Source: Clostridiales bacterium
GTDB lineage: Bacteria; Bacillota; Clostridia; Oscillospirales; Oscillospiraceae
Direction of reading: 5' to 3'
Length of the DNA: 13,846 bases
Assembly: GCA_003525905.1 (NCBI GenBank)
Contig: DQIA01000036.1
Span: 1 to 13,846 of the forward strand
The notes beneath the pieces are model-generated. The model ran no database searches. It saw only the letters and a program-made list of their open reading frames with translations, and was not told the origin of the DNA. Both the position numbers and the translations under genes were made by a program. Below are positions 1 through 8,904 of the stretch, one piece after another. How positions within the stretch are numbered: position 1 is the stretch's first letter; each line of letters opens with the position of its first letter.

Positions 1-19
1 GGAGGGGTGAATGTAATAC

Positions 20-48
20 ATTATAACAAAATGGCGCGGGCCTGTCAA
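20..48 (-). promoter_or_regulatory. Consensus sigma-A promoter reading out of the left edge
   Basis: On the minus strand there is TTGACA (43-48), a 17-bp spacer (26-42) and TATAAT (20-25), preceded by TG at the extended -10 position. Both hexamers match the consensus exactly and the spacing is optimal. The start point would be near base 13, so the gene served lies outside the window. The -35 box straddles the arm and loop of the terminator at 34-74, so the two signals share DNA. Confidence 0.7.
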
Positions 49-74
49 CACTTCCGCGTCGAACAGGCCCGCGC
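34..74 (-). terminator. Rho-independent terminator of the acyl-CoA ligase/acyltransferase operon
   Basis: A perfect 12-bp inverted repeat (34-45 paired with 63-74, arm gcgcgggcctgt) encloses a 17-nt loop. Read on the minus strand, the stem is followed by CATTTTGTT. It lies 18 bp past the stop codon of the membrane acyltransferase, which is where an operon terminator is expected. The T-run is moderate but the stem is strong. Confidence 0.8.
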
Positions 75-91
75 AAAACCGGGAATATGGA

Positions 92-820
92 TCAGCCGAA
101 GATCAGAATCGTGCCGATGGTCAGCACGGGCTGATGCAGCATGTAGATGAGCAGCGAATGCCGACCGCAGAACGAGAAAAAGCGGATGACGGGATTTGCG
201 GCGTTCACGCGCGGCAGCAGACTCTGCTTTTTGCGATAGGCCGTGCGGCCGATGACCGCGCCGAGCAGAAACCAGCCGAAGCCCGGCAGCAGCGGGAAAT
301 AGTCGCCGCCGCAGTAGAAGCCCTGTGCGCGCAGACCGAGCGGGAACAGGAAATTCACGGGGATACAGAATGACTCGAACCAGACGCCGAGCGCCACGAA
401 GCCAACGCCCAGCACGGCCAGCGCCCACACCGGCAGCCGCTTGAACAGCGGGAAGAGCATCATGCACACACCGAGCAGATGCAGGATGCCGAACCAGATG
501 AGCATATCGTCCGGAAAGTTCAGGACTTGCACCATAAAAAACGTGACATACGAGATCACAAGGGCCGCGCCGAACACATACACGCCGCGCTGAAAGCTGC
601 GCGAGGCCAGCGTGGCGCACAGACCGGAGAGCAGGATGAACAGAATGTGGCCGTACTGCCGGCAGAACAGAAACCAGCCAGGCAGGTCAAAGGTGAAGCC
701 GCCGAAGGCGCTCAGGTCCCAGAAGGCGTGGATGGCGACCATGCACAGGATGCACAGCCCGCGCAGGGCATCCAGCTCCCAGATGCGCTGCTTTGCGGGC
801 AGAGAGGTTTCATTTGTCAT
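92..820 (-). CDS. DUF1624-type integral membrane acyltransferase (heparan-alpha-glucosaminide N-acetyltransferase-like)
   Basis: This 242-residue, strongly hydrophobic protein has about seven membrane segments. Residues 15-35 (ELDALRG, then a helix ending in IHAFWDL) match the N-terminal pattern of DUF1624/HGSNAT-like membrane proteins: Asp-x-x-Arg-Gly followed by a His in the first helix. The C-terminal helix carries GRHSLLIYMLHQP (219-231), also typical of the family. Family members are thought to move acyl groups across or at the cytoplasmic membrane; the substrate here is unknown. The ATG overlaps the TGA of the upstream acyl-CoA ligase (ATGA, 817-820), and an AAGGAG ribosome binding site lies 8 nt upstream inside that gene, so the two are translationally coupled. 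Coupling to an acyl-CoA ligase suggests, but does not prove, that the ligase supplies the acyl donor. Family call fairly sure, substrate not. Confidence 0.8.
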   Translation of the reverse strand: MTNETSLPAKQRIWELDALRGLCILCMVAIHAFWDLSAFGGFTFDLPGWFLFCRQYGHILFILLSGLCATLASRSFQRGVYVFGAALVISYVTFFMVQVLNFPDDMLIWFGILHLLGVCMMLFPLFKRLPVWALAVLGVGFVALGVWFESFCIPVNFLFPLGLRAQGFYCGGDYFPLLPGFGWFLLGAVIGRTAYRKKQSLLPRVNAANPVIRFFSFCGRHSLLIYMLHQPVLTIGTILIFG

Positions 821-2526
821 GCGTTCTGCTCCTTTTCCGCTTCCTCCTCCAGCACGCGGTAGGCGACCTTGCCGACGAGCGTCTTGGGAAGCTCCTCCCG
901 GAATTCGATCTCATAGGGCATTGCATATTTGGCGATGCGCTTGCGGCAGTAGGCCATCAGGTCCTGCCGGACTGCCTCCGTCGGGGCGACTCCCGGCTTC
1001 AGCACGACGAAGGCCTTGACCTTCTGCATTTTATAGGGGTCCTTCACGCCGATGACGCACGACAGCAGAACGTTTTCGTTGCCGTCGATGATATTCTCCA
1101 GTTGGCTTGGATAGACGTTGTAGCCCGAGGTGATGATCATGCGCTTGATGCGCTGGCGGAAATAGACGAAGCCGTCTGTATCCATGCAGCCGAGGTCGCC
1201 GGTGTGCAGCCAGATGCGGCCGTCGTTGTGCCGCTGCAGAACGAGCGCCGTCTCCTTCGGATTGTCGAGATAGCCGAGCATGACCGTCGGGCCGGACAGG
1301 CAGATCTCGCCCTCCTCACCGGGGGCGACCTCCTCCGTTGTGCCGGGGCGGACGATTTTGTAGAATGTATCGGGAAAGGGAATGCCGATGGAGCCGTCGC
1401 GCGCGGTGTCGACCGGCGTCAGGCAGCTTGCTGTGACGCATTCCGTCGTGCCGTAGCCCTCGCGGATCTGCACCCTGGCATTGTGCGCGCGCAGAAAGGC
1501 GTCGACCTTGTGCTTCAGCTCCACGGACAGCGAGTCGCCGCCGGAGAATACGCCCATGAGGAACGACATGTCGAGCTTTTCCAACCCGGTCGTGCGCAGC
1601 AGAGCCTCGAACAGCGTCGGCACGCCGGGAATAAAGTTCGGGTGCTTTTTGCGCAGCAGGTCGGCATAGGTCCGGATGTTGAAATTCGGCACGAGGATGC
1701 AGCAGGCTCCGCCGACGAGCGCCGTGTGGATGCCGATGCCGAGGCCGAAGCCGTGGAACACGGGCATGACGGAGAGCATTGTGCAGCCGCGGATGCTTTC
1801 ATAGCCGCTGGCTGCGATGGTCTGCAGCGCAAGGGCGTTGAAGTTGTAGCTGGAAAGGCAGATGCCCTTCGTCGTGCCGGTCGTGCCGCCGGAATAGAGG
1901 ATGCTGGCGCAGGCATCGCACTGGCCGTCGTCCGGCGGAAGCGCACCTGCGGCTTTGCGCAGCAGGTCCGTCCAGAGCGTATAGCCCTCCTGTGGGAGCT
2001 TCGGCGTTTTGCGGCCCTGCGTCAGGTTGTAGCCGAGGCGCATGAGCGGCTTCAGCTCCGGCTGCAGGCGGGCGATCCAGAGCTTCGGCCTGCGTTTGGC
2101 GCGTGCAGCGGCCGCGGCCACCTTGCCGTAGAAGCGGTCGAGCGTTAAAATGGCCTGACTGCCCGAGACATCGAGGTAGAAGCGGATCTCCTCCTCGGCG
2201 GACAGGGGATGGATCATATTGGACACGGCACCGATGCGATTGAGTGCATAGAAGCAGTCGAGCGCCTGCGGCGTATTCGGCATGCAGATCGTCACGCGGT
2301 CACCCGCGCGGATGCCTGCGGTGTAGAGCGCGAGGGCGGCGCGGTCGATGCGCGCCAGAAAATCGCGGTAGCTCGTTCTGCGGCCCATGAACTCATAGGC
2401 GGGCAGATCCGGGCATTCCCGCGCGGTCTGCGCGACGAGCTGGTAGATGGTCAGGCGCGGATAATTCAGCGTGCGGGGAATCGCACCGTAATAATTCAGC
2501 CACGGTGCTTCTGCAGAGATCGGCAT
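817..2526 (-). CDS. AMP-forming acyl-CoA synthetase (long-chain-fatty-acid--CoA ligase-like)
   Basis: This 569-residue member of the ANL (adenylate-forming) superfamily has the motifs in the right order: the P-loop YSGGTTGTTKG (211-221), GYGTTE (357-362), HTGDLG (441-446), the hinge region RIKRMIITSGYNVYP (459-473) and the catalytic-lysine motif PKTLVGKV with K553. These enzymes activate a carboxylic acid with ATP to an acyl-adenylate and then transfer it to CoA. The sequence looks like the FadD/medium- to long-chain class rather than acetyl-CoA synthetase, but substrate cannot be read from it. No transmembrane segment is obvious, so it is probably cytoplasmic or peripheral. The ATG at 2526 has AGGAGG 7 nt upstream and an extended -10 promoter just beyond. 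It is first in a two-gene operon with a membrane acyltransferase. Length is normal and no key residue is missing. Confidence 0.9.
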   Translation of the reverse strand: MPISAEAPWLNYYGAIPRTLNYPRLTIYQLVAQTARECPDLPAYEFMGRRTSYRDFLARIDRAALALYTAGIRAGDRVTICMPNTPQALDCFYALNRIGAVSNMIHPLSAEEEIRFYLDVSGSQAILTLDRFYGKVAAAAARAKRRPKLWIARLQPELKPLMRLGYNLTQGRKTPKLPQEGYTLWTDLLRKAAGALPPDDGQCDACASILYSGGTTGTTKGICLSSYNFNALALQTIAASGYESIRGCTMLSVMPVFHGFGLGIGIHTALVGGACCILVPNFNIRTYADLLRKKHPNFIPGVPTLFEALLRTTGLEKLDMSFLMGVFSGGDSLSVELKHKVDAFLRAHNARVQIREGYGTTECVTASCLTPVDTARDGSIGIPFPDTFYKIVRPGTTEEVAPGEEGEICLSGPTVMLGYLDNPKETALVLQRHNDGRIWLHTGDLGCMDTDGFVYFRQRIKRMIITSGYNVYPSQLENIIDGNENVLLSCVIGVKDPYKMQKVKAFVVLKPGVAPTEAVRQDLMAYCRKRIAKYAMPYEIEFREELPKTLVGKVAYRVLEEEAEKEQNA

Positions 2527-2533
2527 AGGCTTG

Positions 2534-2564
2534 CCTCCTGAAATCGGTTTTCCTCATTATAGCA
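2534..2564 (-). promoter_or_regulatory. Extended -10 promoter and strong SD for the acyl-CoA ligase
   Basis: On the minus strand TGCTATAAT is found at 2556-2564: a perfect TATAAT with the TGn extension. At 17-bp spacing the -35 position (2579-2584) reads only TTTTCT, which fits an extended -10 type promoter. The transcript would start near 2549 and carry AGGAGG (2534-2539) 7 nt before the ATG, giving a short leader. Confidence 0.6.
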
Positions 2565-2625
2565 GAGAATTACCGGAAAGAAAAGGTACAATCGACGTCA
2601 AATGTCAGGCCGCCCGGAAAGAGCA

Positions 2626-2802
2626 AGTGATATTCCGGGCTTTGCCCGGAGTGATATTTTCCTATTCGGAAAGTGATATAAAAGCCTCTCGGTTTTTGTG
2701 ATATTATATTCGCCCGTTAAACTGCCGCAGGCAATATCACGATGCGAAGTATCCTATCACTGTCCGAAGGACAATTTCACTCGCTGTCAGGCGAATATAA
2801 CT
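2626..2802. repeat. Symmetric 4+4 repeat of a 9-mer (AGTGATATT) with mini-hairpin spacers
   Basis: Four direct copies begin at 2626 (AGTGATATT), 2650 (AGTGATATT), 2672 (AGTGATATA) and 2697 (TGTGATATT). They are followed by four inverted copies at 2733 (AATATCACG), 2753 (CCTATCACT), 2773 (AATTTCACT) and 2794 (AATATAACT). Spacers are small hairpins: CCGGGC-TTT-GCCCGG (2635-2649), TTCC-TATTC-GGAA (2659-2671), an imperfect one at 2681-2696, TGCC-GCA-GGCA (2723-2733), GATGC-GAA-GTATC (2741-2753), GTCC-GAA-GGAC (2762-2772) and CGC-TGTCAG-GCG (2782-2793). Periods are 22-25 bp on the left and 20-21 bp on the right. No credible gene lies within. It is probably a non-autonomous mobile or structured element; I cannot name a family. 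Confidence 0.85.
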
Positions 2803-2831
2803 GAGGCGCACTTCCTTCCAGAGTGCGCCTC
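2803..2831. repeat. 10-bp perfect hairpin abutting the 4+4 repeat
   Basis: The arms gaggcgcact (2803-2812) and agtgcgcctc (2822-2831) pair perfectly around a 9-nt loop. The hairpin starts right after the last repeat copy, so it may be the end of the same element. Neither strand has a proper T-run directly after it (on the plus strand the T-rich stretch begins about 11 nt later), so a terminator role is possible but weak. Confidence 0.6.
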
Positions 2832-2894
2832 TCGGCAGGGCATTTTCATTTTGCGGGTGTGCTGCTGTGGCCGGGCAGCAAAATCGGGCTTTCT

Positions 2895-2923
2895 TTTTTC
2901 GCGCGGATGTACTAAAATATAAG
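2895..2923 (+). promoter_or_regulatory. Possible pcrA promoter
   Basis: An A/T-rich stretch upstream of pcrA contains TATAAG (2918-2923) and the overlapping TAAAAT (2913-2918). The T-rich TTTTTC (2895-2900) lies 17 bp before TATAAG. Neither box is close to consensus; it is listed because it is the only promoter-like patch seen between the repeat element and pcrA. Confidence 0.3.
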
Positions 2924-2992
2924 GGTAAAAACAAGGATAAACCATTTCGCCCTACAGCCGATCCGGCCGGGGTTTCTTGACAGGGAGTAATT

Positions 2993-5353
2993 ATGACACA
3001 GGAACTGGAGCAGCGCTTTTGCGCCGCACGCAGAGATTATATCGCCTCGCGCTTTTCGCGTATGAATCCGCGTCAGCTCGAGGCCGTTCTGACCACGGAG
3101 GGGCCGCTTCTGCTGCTGGCCGGCGCCGGCAGCGGCAAGACGACCGTCCTCATCCACCGCATCGCCAATCTGATCCGTTATGGCTGCGCCTCGGACAGCA
3201 CGGAGGTTCCGCCGGATGCCGTGTCGGAGGACATCGATTTTCTGGAGGAGCAGGCAAAATACCCAACGGAGGAGGGCGTGCAGCGGGCGGATGCCCTCTG
3301 TGCCCTGCGCCCGGCAGCGCCGTGGAGCATTCTGGCCATCACCTTCACGAACAAGGCGGCAAATGAGCTGCGCGAACGCCTGACGGACCTGCTCGGCCCG
3401 GAGGCGAACGACATCTGGGCCATGACGTTCCACTCGGCCTGCTGCCGCATCCTGCGGCGCGAGATCGAGCGCCTCGGCTATGACCGCAGCTTTACGATCT
3501 ACGACACCGCGGATTCCGAGCGCGTGATGAAGGATCTTCTTCGCGAACGCGGGCTGGACGAGAAGACATTCCCGCCGCGCGCCGTGCTCGCCCAGATCTC
3601 CCGCCTGAAGGACCAGATGCAGACGCCGGAGGAGTTTCTGGCCTCCGTCAACTCGGATTACCGCCTGAAGTGCATCGGCCAGCTCTACGCGTCCTACCAG
3701 AGACGGCTGCAGGAGGCAAACGCCGTTGATTTTGATGACATCATCCTGCTGACGGTCCGCCTGCTGCAGGAATATGAGGACGTGCGCGACCACTATCAGC
3801 GCAAGTTCCGCTATGTCCTCATCGACGAGTATCAGGATACGAACCACCTGCAGTATCTGCTGGCCTCGCTGCTGGCCGGCCGGCACGAGAATATCTGCGT
3901 CGTCGGTGACGATGACCAGAGCATCTATCGCTTCCGCGGCGCGACGATCGAGAACATCCTGAATTTTGAAAACGAGTATCAGGGCGCGCGCCTCATCCGG
4001 CTGGAGCAGAACTACCGCTCGACGCAGTCCATTCTGGATGCGGCCAACGCCGTCATTGCCAACAACCACAGCCGCAAGGGCAAGAAGCTATGGACGGAGA
4101 ACGGGCAGGGGGATCGCGTGCGCATCTATGAGGCCTCCGACGGCGTGGAGGAGGCCAACTACGTCGCAAACCGCATCCTGACGGATTCCCACGGCCGGAA
4201 TTACGGCGATTTCGCCGTGCTCTACCGCATGAACGCGCAGTCGAACGCGCTGGAATATGCCTTCAAGCGAAACGGCATCCCGTACCGCATCATCGGCGGC
4301 ACGCGCTTCTTCGACCGCGCGGAGGTCAAGGACATGCTGGCCTATCTCTGCCTCATCAACAACCGCGCGGACGATCTGCGCCTGCGCCGCATCATCAATC
4401 AGCCGCCGCGCGGCATCGGCGGCAAAACGCTCGAGGTCATCGAGCGCCAGAGCGCGGCGGAGGGCCGCCCGCTGTATTCCGTGCTGTGCAATGCGCGCTC
4501 CTACCCTGCGCTTGAGCGGGCCGAGGGCAAGCTGCAGCAGTTCGCGGAGCTGATCGAGTCGTGCGCGGAGCTTTCCCGCACGATGCCGCTGCCGGAATTC
4601 TACGACGAGCTGCTCATCCGCACGGGCTACGCCGCCATGCTCGAGCAGAAGGGTGACGTGGAGAGCCGGACCCGGCTGGAGAACGTGCGCGAGCTGCGTT
4701 CCTCCATCCTGACGTATCTGGAGAATGCGGATGCGCCGAGCCTCAGCGGCTTTCTGGAGGAGATCGCGCTCTATACCGACATCGAGCAGTATGACCGCAC
4801 GGCGGACGCCGTCGTCATGATGACGGTGCACTCGGCCAAGGGCCTGGAATTCCCGGAGGTCTATCTTGTCGGCGCGGAGGACGGCCTGTTCCCGAGCGCC
4901 CGCGCCATCGGCGAGCCGGAGGAGATGGAGGAGGAGCGCCGCCTGTGCTATGTGGCTATCACGCGCGCCAAGCGCCGCCTGACCATCACCTGCGCGCACC
5001 AGCGCATGCTCTACGGCCGCACAACGGTCAGCCGTCCGTCCCGCTTCCTTGCGGAGATCCCGGAGGAGCTTGTCGAGCGCAAGCAGCATACGCAGCCGCG
5101 CTTCGTGCAGCAGGCCAAGCCGCGCCCGCGCCCGACCATGCCCCACAGCGACACGCTCGGCTCGCACCATGCATCCGGACCCGTGATCGACTTCCGCAAG
5201 GGCGACACGGTCGAGCACGACGTCTTCGGCCGCGGCCTTGTGCTGTCCGTCCTGCCGACGGGCAATGACAAAATGCTCGAAATCGCCTTTGACCAGATCG
5301 GCACGAAGCGCCTGATGGCGAACTTCGCCGCCTCCCGCATGAAGAAGCTATAA
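2993..5353 (+). CDS. pcrA: ATP-dependent DNA helicase PcrA/UvrD family
   Basis: This 786-residue superfamily 1A helicase has every expected motif: Q motif around NPRQ (25-28), Walker A GAGSGKT (44-50), Ia ITFTNKAA (116-123), II DEYQDTN (278-284), III VGDDDQSIYRFRGA (304-317), IV LEQNYRST (337-344), V TVHSAKGLEF (611-620) and VI CYVAITRAKRR (652-662). The last 50 or so residues (GDTVEHDVFGRGLV) match the Tudor-like tail that in PcrA contacts RNA polymerase. PcrA unwinds DNA 3'-5' in excision repair, in replication restart and in clearing stalled polymerase. An acidic insert of roughly 35-40 residues (about 65-108) lies between motifs I and Ia, absent from textbook PcrA. The ATG has AGGGAG 5 nt upstream. 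It heads the pcrA-yunB-ligA group; pcrA-ligA linkage is classic in Firmicutes. Confidence 0.95.
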   Translation: MTQELEQRFCAARRDYIASRFSRMNPRQLEAVLTTEGPLLLLAGAGSGKTTVLIHRIANLIRYGCASDSTEVPPDAVSEDIDFLEEQAKYPTEEGVQRADALCALRPAAPWSILAITFTNKAANELRERLTDLLGPEANDIWAMTFHSACCRILRREIERLGYDRSFTIYDTADSERVMKDLLRERGLDEKTFPPRAVLAQISRLKDQMQTPEEFLASVNSDYRLKCIGQLYASYQRRLQEANAVDFDDIILLTVRLLQEYEDVRDHYQRKFRYVLIDEYQDTNHLQYLLASLLAGRHENICVVGDDDQSIYRFRGATIENILNFENEYQGARLIRLEQNYRSTQSILDAANAVIANNHSRKGKKLWTENGQGDRVRIYEASDGVEEANYVANRILTDSHGRNYGDFAVLYRMNAQSNALEYAFKRNGIPYRIIGGTRFFDRAEVKDMLAYLCLINNRADDLRLRRIINQPPRGIGGKTLEVIERQSAAEGRPLYSVLCNARSYPALERAEGKLQQFAELIESCAELSRTMPLPEFYDELLIRTGYAAMLEQKGDVESRTRLENVRELRSSILTYLENADAPSLSGFLEEIALYTDIEQYDRTADAVVMMTVHSAKGLEFPEVYLVGAEDGLFPSARAIGEPEEMEEERRLCYVAITRAKRRLTITCAHQRMLYGRTTVSRPSRFLAEIPEELVERKQHTQPRFVQQAKPRPRPTMPHSDTLGSHHASGPVIDFRKGDTVEHDVFGRGLVLSVLPTGNDKMLEIAFDQIGTKRLMANFAASRMKKL

Positions 5354-5382
5354 ACATACCACGCCCGCGCCCCGCATAAGCT
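5353..5382 (+). promoter_or_regulatory. Possible sigma-E-like sporulation promoter for yunB
   Basis: The short pcrA-yunB gap holds AACATACC (5353-5360), 14 bp, then CATAAGCT (5375-5382). This resembles a mother-cell sigma-E promoter (an ATA-centred -35 box and a CATA-starting -10 box, 14-15 bp apart). It would let yunB be induced during sporulation separately from pcrA. A partly paired hairpin (gca 5374-5376 with tgc 5382-5384, cccc 5370-5373 with gggg 5386-5389) covers the same bases, so the match could be a by-product of that structure. Confidence 0.25.
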
Positions 5383-5401
5383 GCAGGGGGTGGTGGGCAG
5401 A

Positions 5402-8019
<2,618 letters not shown>

Positions 8020-8021
8020 AA

Positions 8022-8132
8022 CAGCTTGTCAAAAAATCCCTTCGGACTTTTTCGCCAAGCTGACCCTGACGGTTTCCTTTTCCACTTTTCTTCCCGGCGT
8101 AATTTTCGGCTGGGCAGGTTTTTGACAGTCTG
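8022..8132. mobile_element. Small inverted-repeat (MITE-like) element after ligA
   Basis: The ends are imperfect inverted repeats: cagcttgtcaaaaa (8022-8035) against the reverse complement of 8119-8132 (cagactgtcaaaaa), 12 of 14 matching. The left part also folds on itself: cagcttg (8022-8028) pairs with caagctg (8056-8062), with inner A5/T5 and TCC/GGA pairs. It sits between the ligA stop and its terminator and is flanked by A-runs, so a target duplication cannot be judged. Non-coding. The left hairpin alone might help stop transcription. Confidence 0.45.
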
Positions 8133-8143
8133 AAAAACACATG

Positions 8144-8189
8144 ACGCCCCCGTGCCGCATAGGATAGAGCACGGGGGCGTATAATTTTT
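8144..8189 (+). terminator. Rho-independent terminator of pcrA-yunB-ligA
   Basis: A perfect 12-bp stem (acgcccccgtgc at 8144-8155 with gcacgggggcgt at 8169-8180) and a 13-nt loop are followed by ATAATTTTT on the plus strand. This is a strong terminator and marks the end of the transcription unit that includes ligA. Confidence 0.92.
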
Positions 8190-8228
8190 CCGGCCCCGTG
8201 GGACAATATGATTACCCGCGGTACTTAG

Positions 8229-8447
8229 AGGAAGCTCTGCATAGATCAGCTGCGGCGGATGCCGGATATTTTTCGTCAATCCATCGGTATGAAAAACTTG
8301 AAATATTGCGCAGCCGTTGGCGGCTTTGCCGCCTTACGGATGCGGCATGCCCCTTGCGGGTACACAAAGTATTCCTGCGTTTTCCATACCTTGACTTGCC
8401 AAAAAATCTCTCGCCATCCACTCTTGCTGATCTAAGCAGAGCTTCCT
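8229..8447. mobile_element. 219-bp fold-back MITE-like element
   Basis: The terminal inverted repeats are 22 bp with one mismatch (8229-8250 versus 8426-8447; outer part aggaagctctgc). The arms continue to align without gaps inward: 13 of 35 match in the next stretch, then ggtatgaaaaac (8286-8297) matches the complement of 8379-8390 at 11 of 12. The element is thus a decayed palindrome with arms of about 69 bp and an 81-bp centre that contains the hairpin ggcggc-ttt-gccgcc (8319-8333). There is no transposase and no plausible gene. No clear target-site duplication is visible (left flank gtacttag, right flank gaaagcaa). It ends 50 bp before the mazF start. I cannot assign it to a parent insertion sequence family. 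Confidence 0.7.
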
Positions 8448-8497
8448 GAAAGCAATCAGTGTAACGGGTGATATTTTTCTCGGAGCGTGAAACGGAA

Positions 8498-8863
8498 ATG
8501 GATATGACTGTCAAGCGTGGCGATATTTTCTATGCCGATCTCAGTCCGGTCGTCGGCAGTGAGCAGGGGGGCACGCGGCCCGTGCTCATCGTGCAGAACG
8601 ACATGGGCAACCGGCATTCTCCCACGGTGATCGCGGCGGCGATCACGAGCCAGATGAACAAGGCAAAGCTGCCGACGCACATTGAGCTGACCGGCCGGAA
8701 CGTCGGCCTGACGAAGGACTCTGTCGTGCTGCTCGAGCAGATCCGCACCATTGACAAGCGCCGCCTGCGCGAGCACATGGGCAGGCTCGATGCGGCCATG
8801 ATGAATCAGGTCGACAACGCCATTGCGGTCAGCTTTGGCCTGCCGAAGAGCGAAACGGAATGA
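8498..8863 (+). CDS. mazF: MazF/EndoA (PemK-family) endoribonuclease toxin
   Basis: This 121-residue protein strongly resembles Bacillus EndoA/Maz[21 protein letters not shown] (5-24) then [21 protein letters not shown] and THIELTG. The residues matching catalytic Arg25 and Thr48 of the B. subtilis enzyme are R27 and T50. MazF dimers cut RNA at short sequence sites (UACAU for the Bacillus enzyme) and are held inactive by a small antitoxin. No antitoxin gene is seen upstream: the preceding bases are a MITE-like element. ATG 8498 is chosen because the family starts near here; ATG 8504 (MTVKRGD) is equally possible, and GTG 8468 gives an unlikely N-terminus. The SD is poor (GGAG 12 nt upstream of 8498). 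It ends at a terminator (8871-8903). Confidence 0.93.
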   Translation: MDMTVKRGDIFYADLSPVVGSEQGGTRPVLIVQNDMGNRHSPTVIAAAITSQMNKAKLPTHIELTGRNVGLTKDSVVLLEQIRTIDKRRLREHMGRLDAAMMNQVDNAIAVSFGLPKSETE

Positions 8864-8870
8864 TGCGCCA

Positions 8871-8903
8871 CCCTCCCGCATAGGCTGTGCGGGAGGGATT
8901 TTT
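8871..8903 (+). terminator. Terminator after mazF; its 3' arm holds the SD of the next gene
   Basis: A perfect 10-bp stem (ccctcccgca 8871-8880 with tgcgggaggg 8888-8897) and a 7-nt loop are followed by ATTTTT. It lies 8 bp after the mazF stop. The 3' arm contains GGGAGGG, placed 7 nt before the ATG at 8905, so the same bases would be the ribosome binding site of the downstream gene when the hairpin is open. Confidence 0.85.
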
Positions 8904-8904
8904 G

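Noticed and set aside
2860..2900. Possible terminator near tgctg...cagca followed by ctttctttttt
   Set aside because: The stem is only 5 bp with a long loop and the T-run is not adjacent, so it does not hold up.
2698..2934. Small reading frames on both strands across the 4+4 repeat and the pcrA leader
   Set aside because: They begin inside the repeat, have Cys/Arg-rich composition unlike real proteins here, and no SD; the repeat structure explains the sequence.
8468..8475. GTGATATT just before mazF, identical to the core of the 4+4 element
   Set aside because: A single 8-base match in this much sequence is expected by chance, and there are no neighbouring copies or spacer hairpins.
8468..8497. 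GTG 8468 as the mazF start
   Set aside because: It adds ten residues not found in the family; the conserved VKRGD start fits ATG 8498 or 8504.
8212..8514. A 100-codon minus-strand reading frame and an 83-codon plus-strand one (8198-8449) across the MITE-like element
   Set aside because: Both run straight through the inverted-repeat ends of the element, have no good ribosome binding site and show no recognisable domain; they are by-products of the palindrome.
8887..8904. GTG 8887 as the start of the unknown protein
   Set aside because: It lies in the loop of a strong terminator and the SD GGGAGGG is downstream of it, correctly spaced for ATG 8905.
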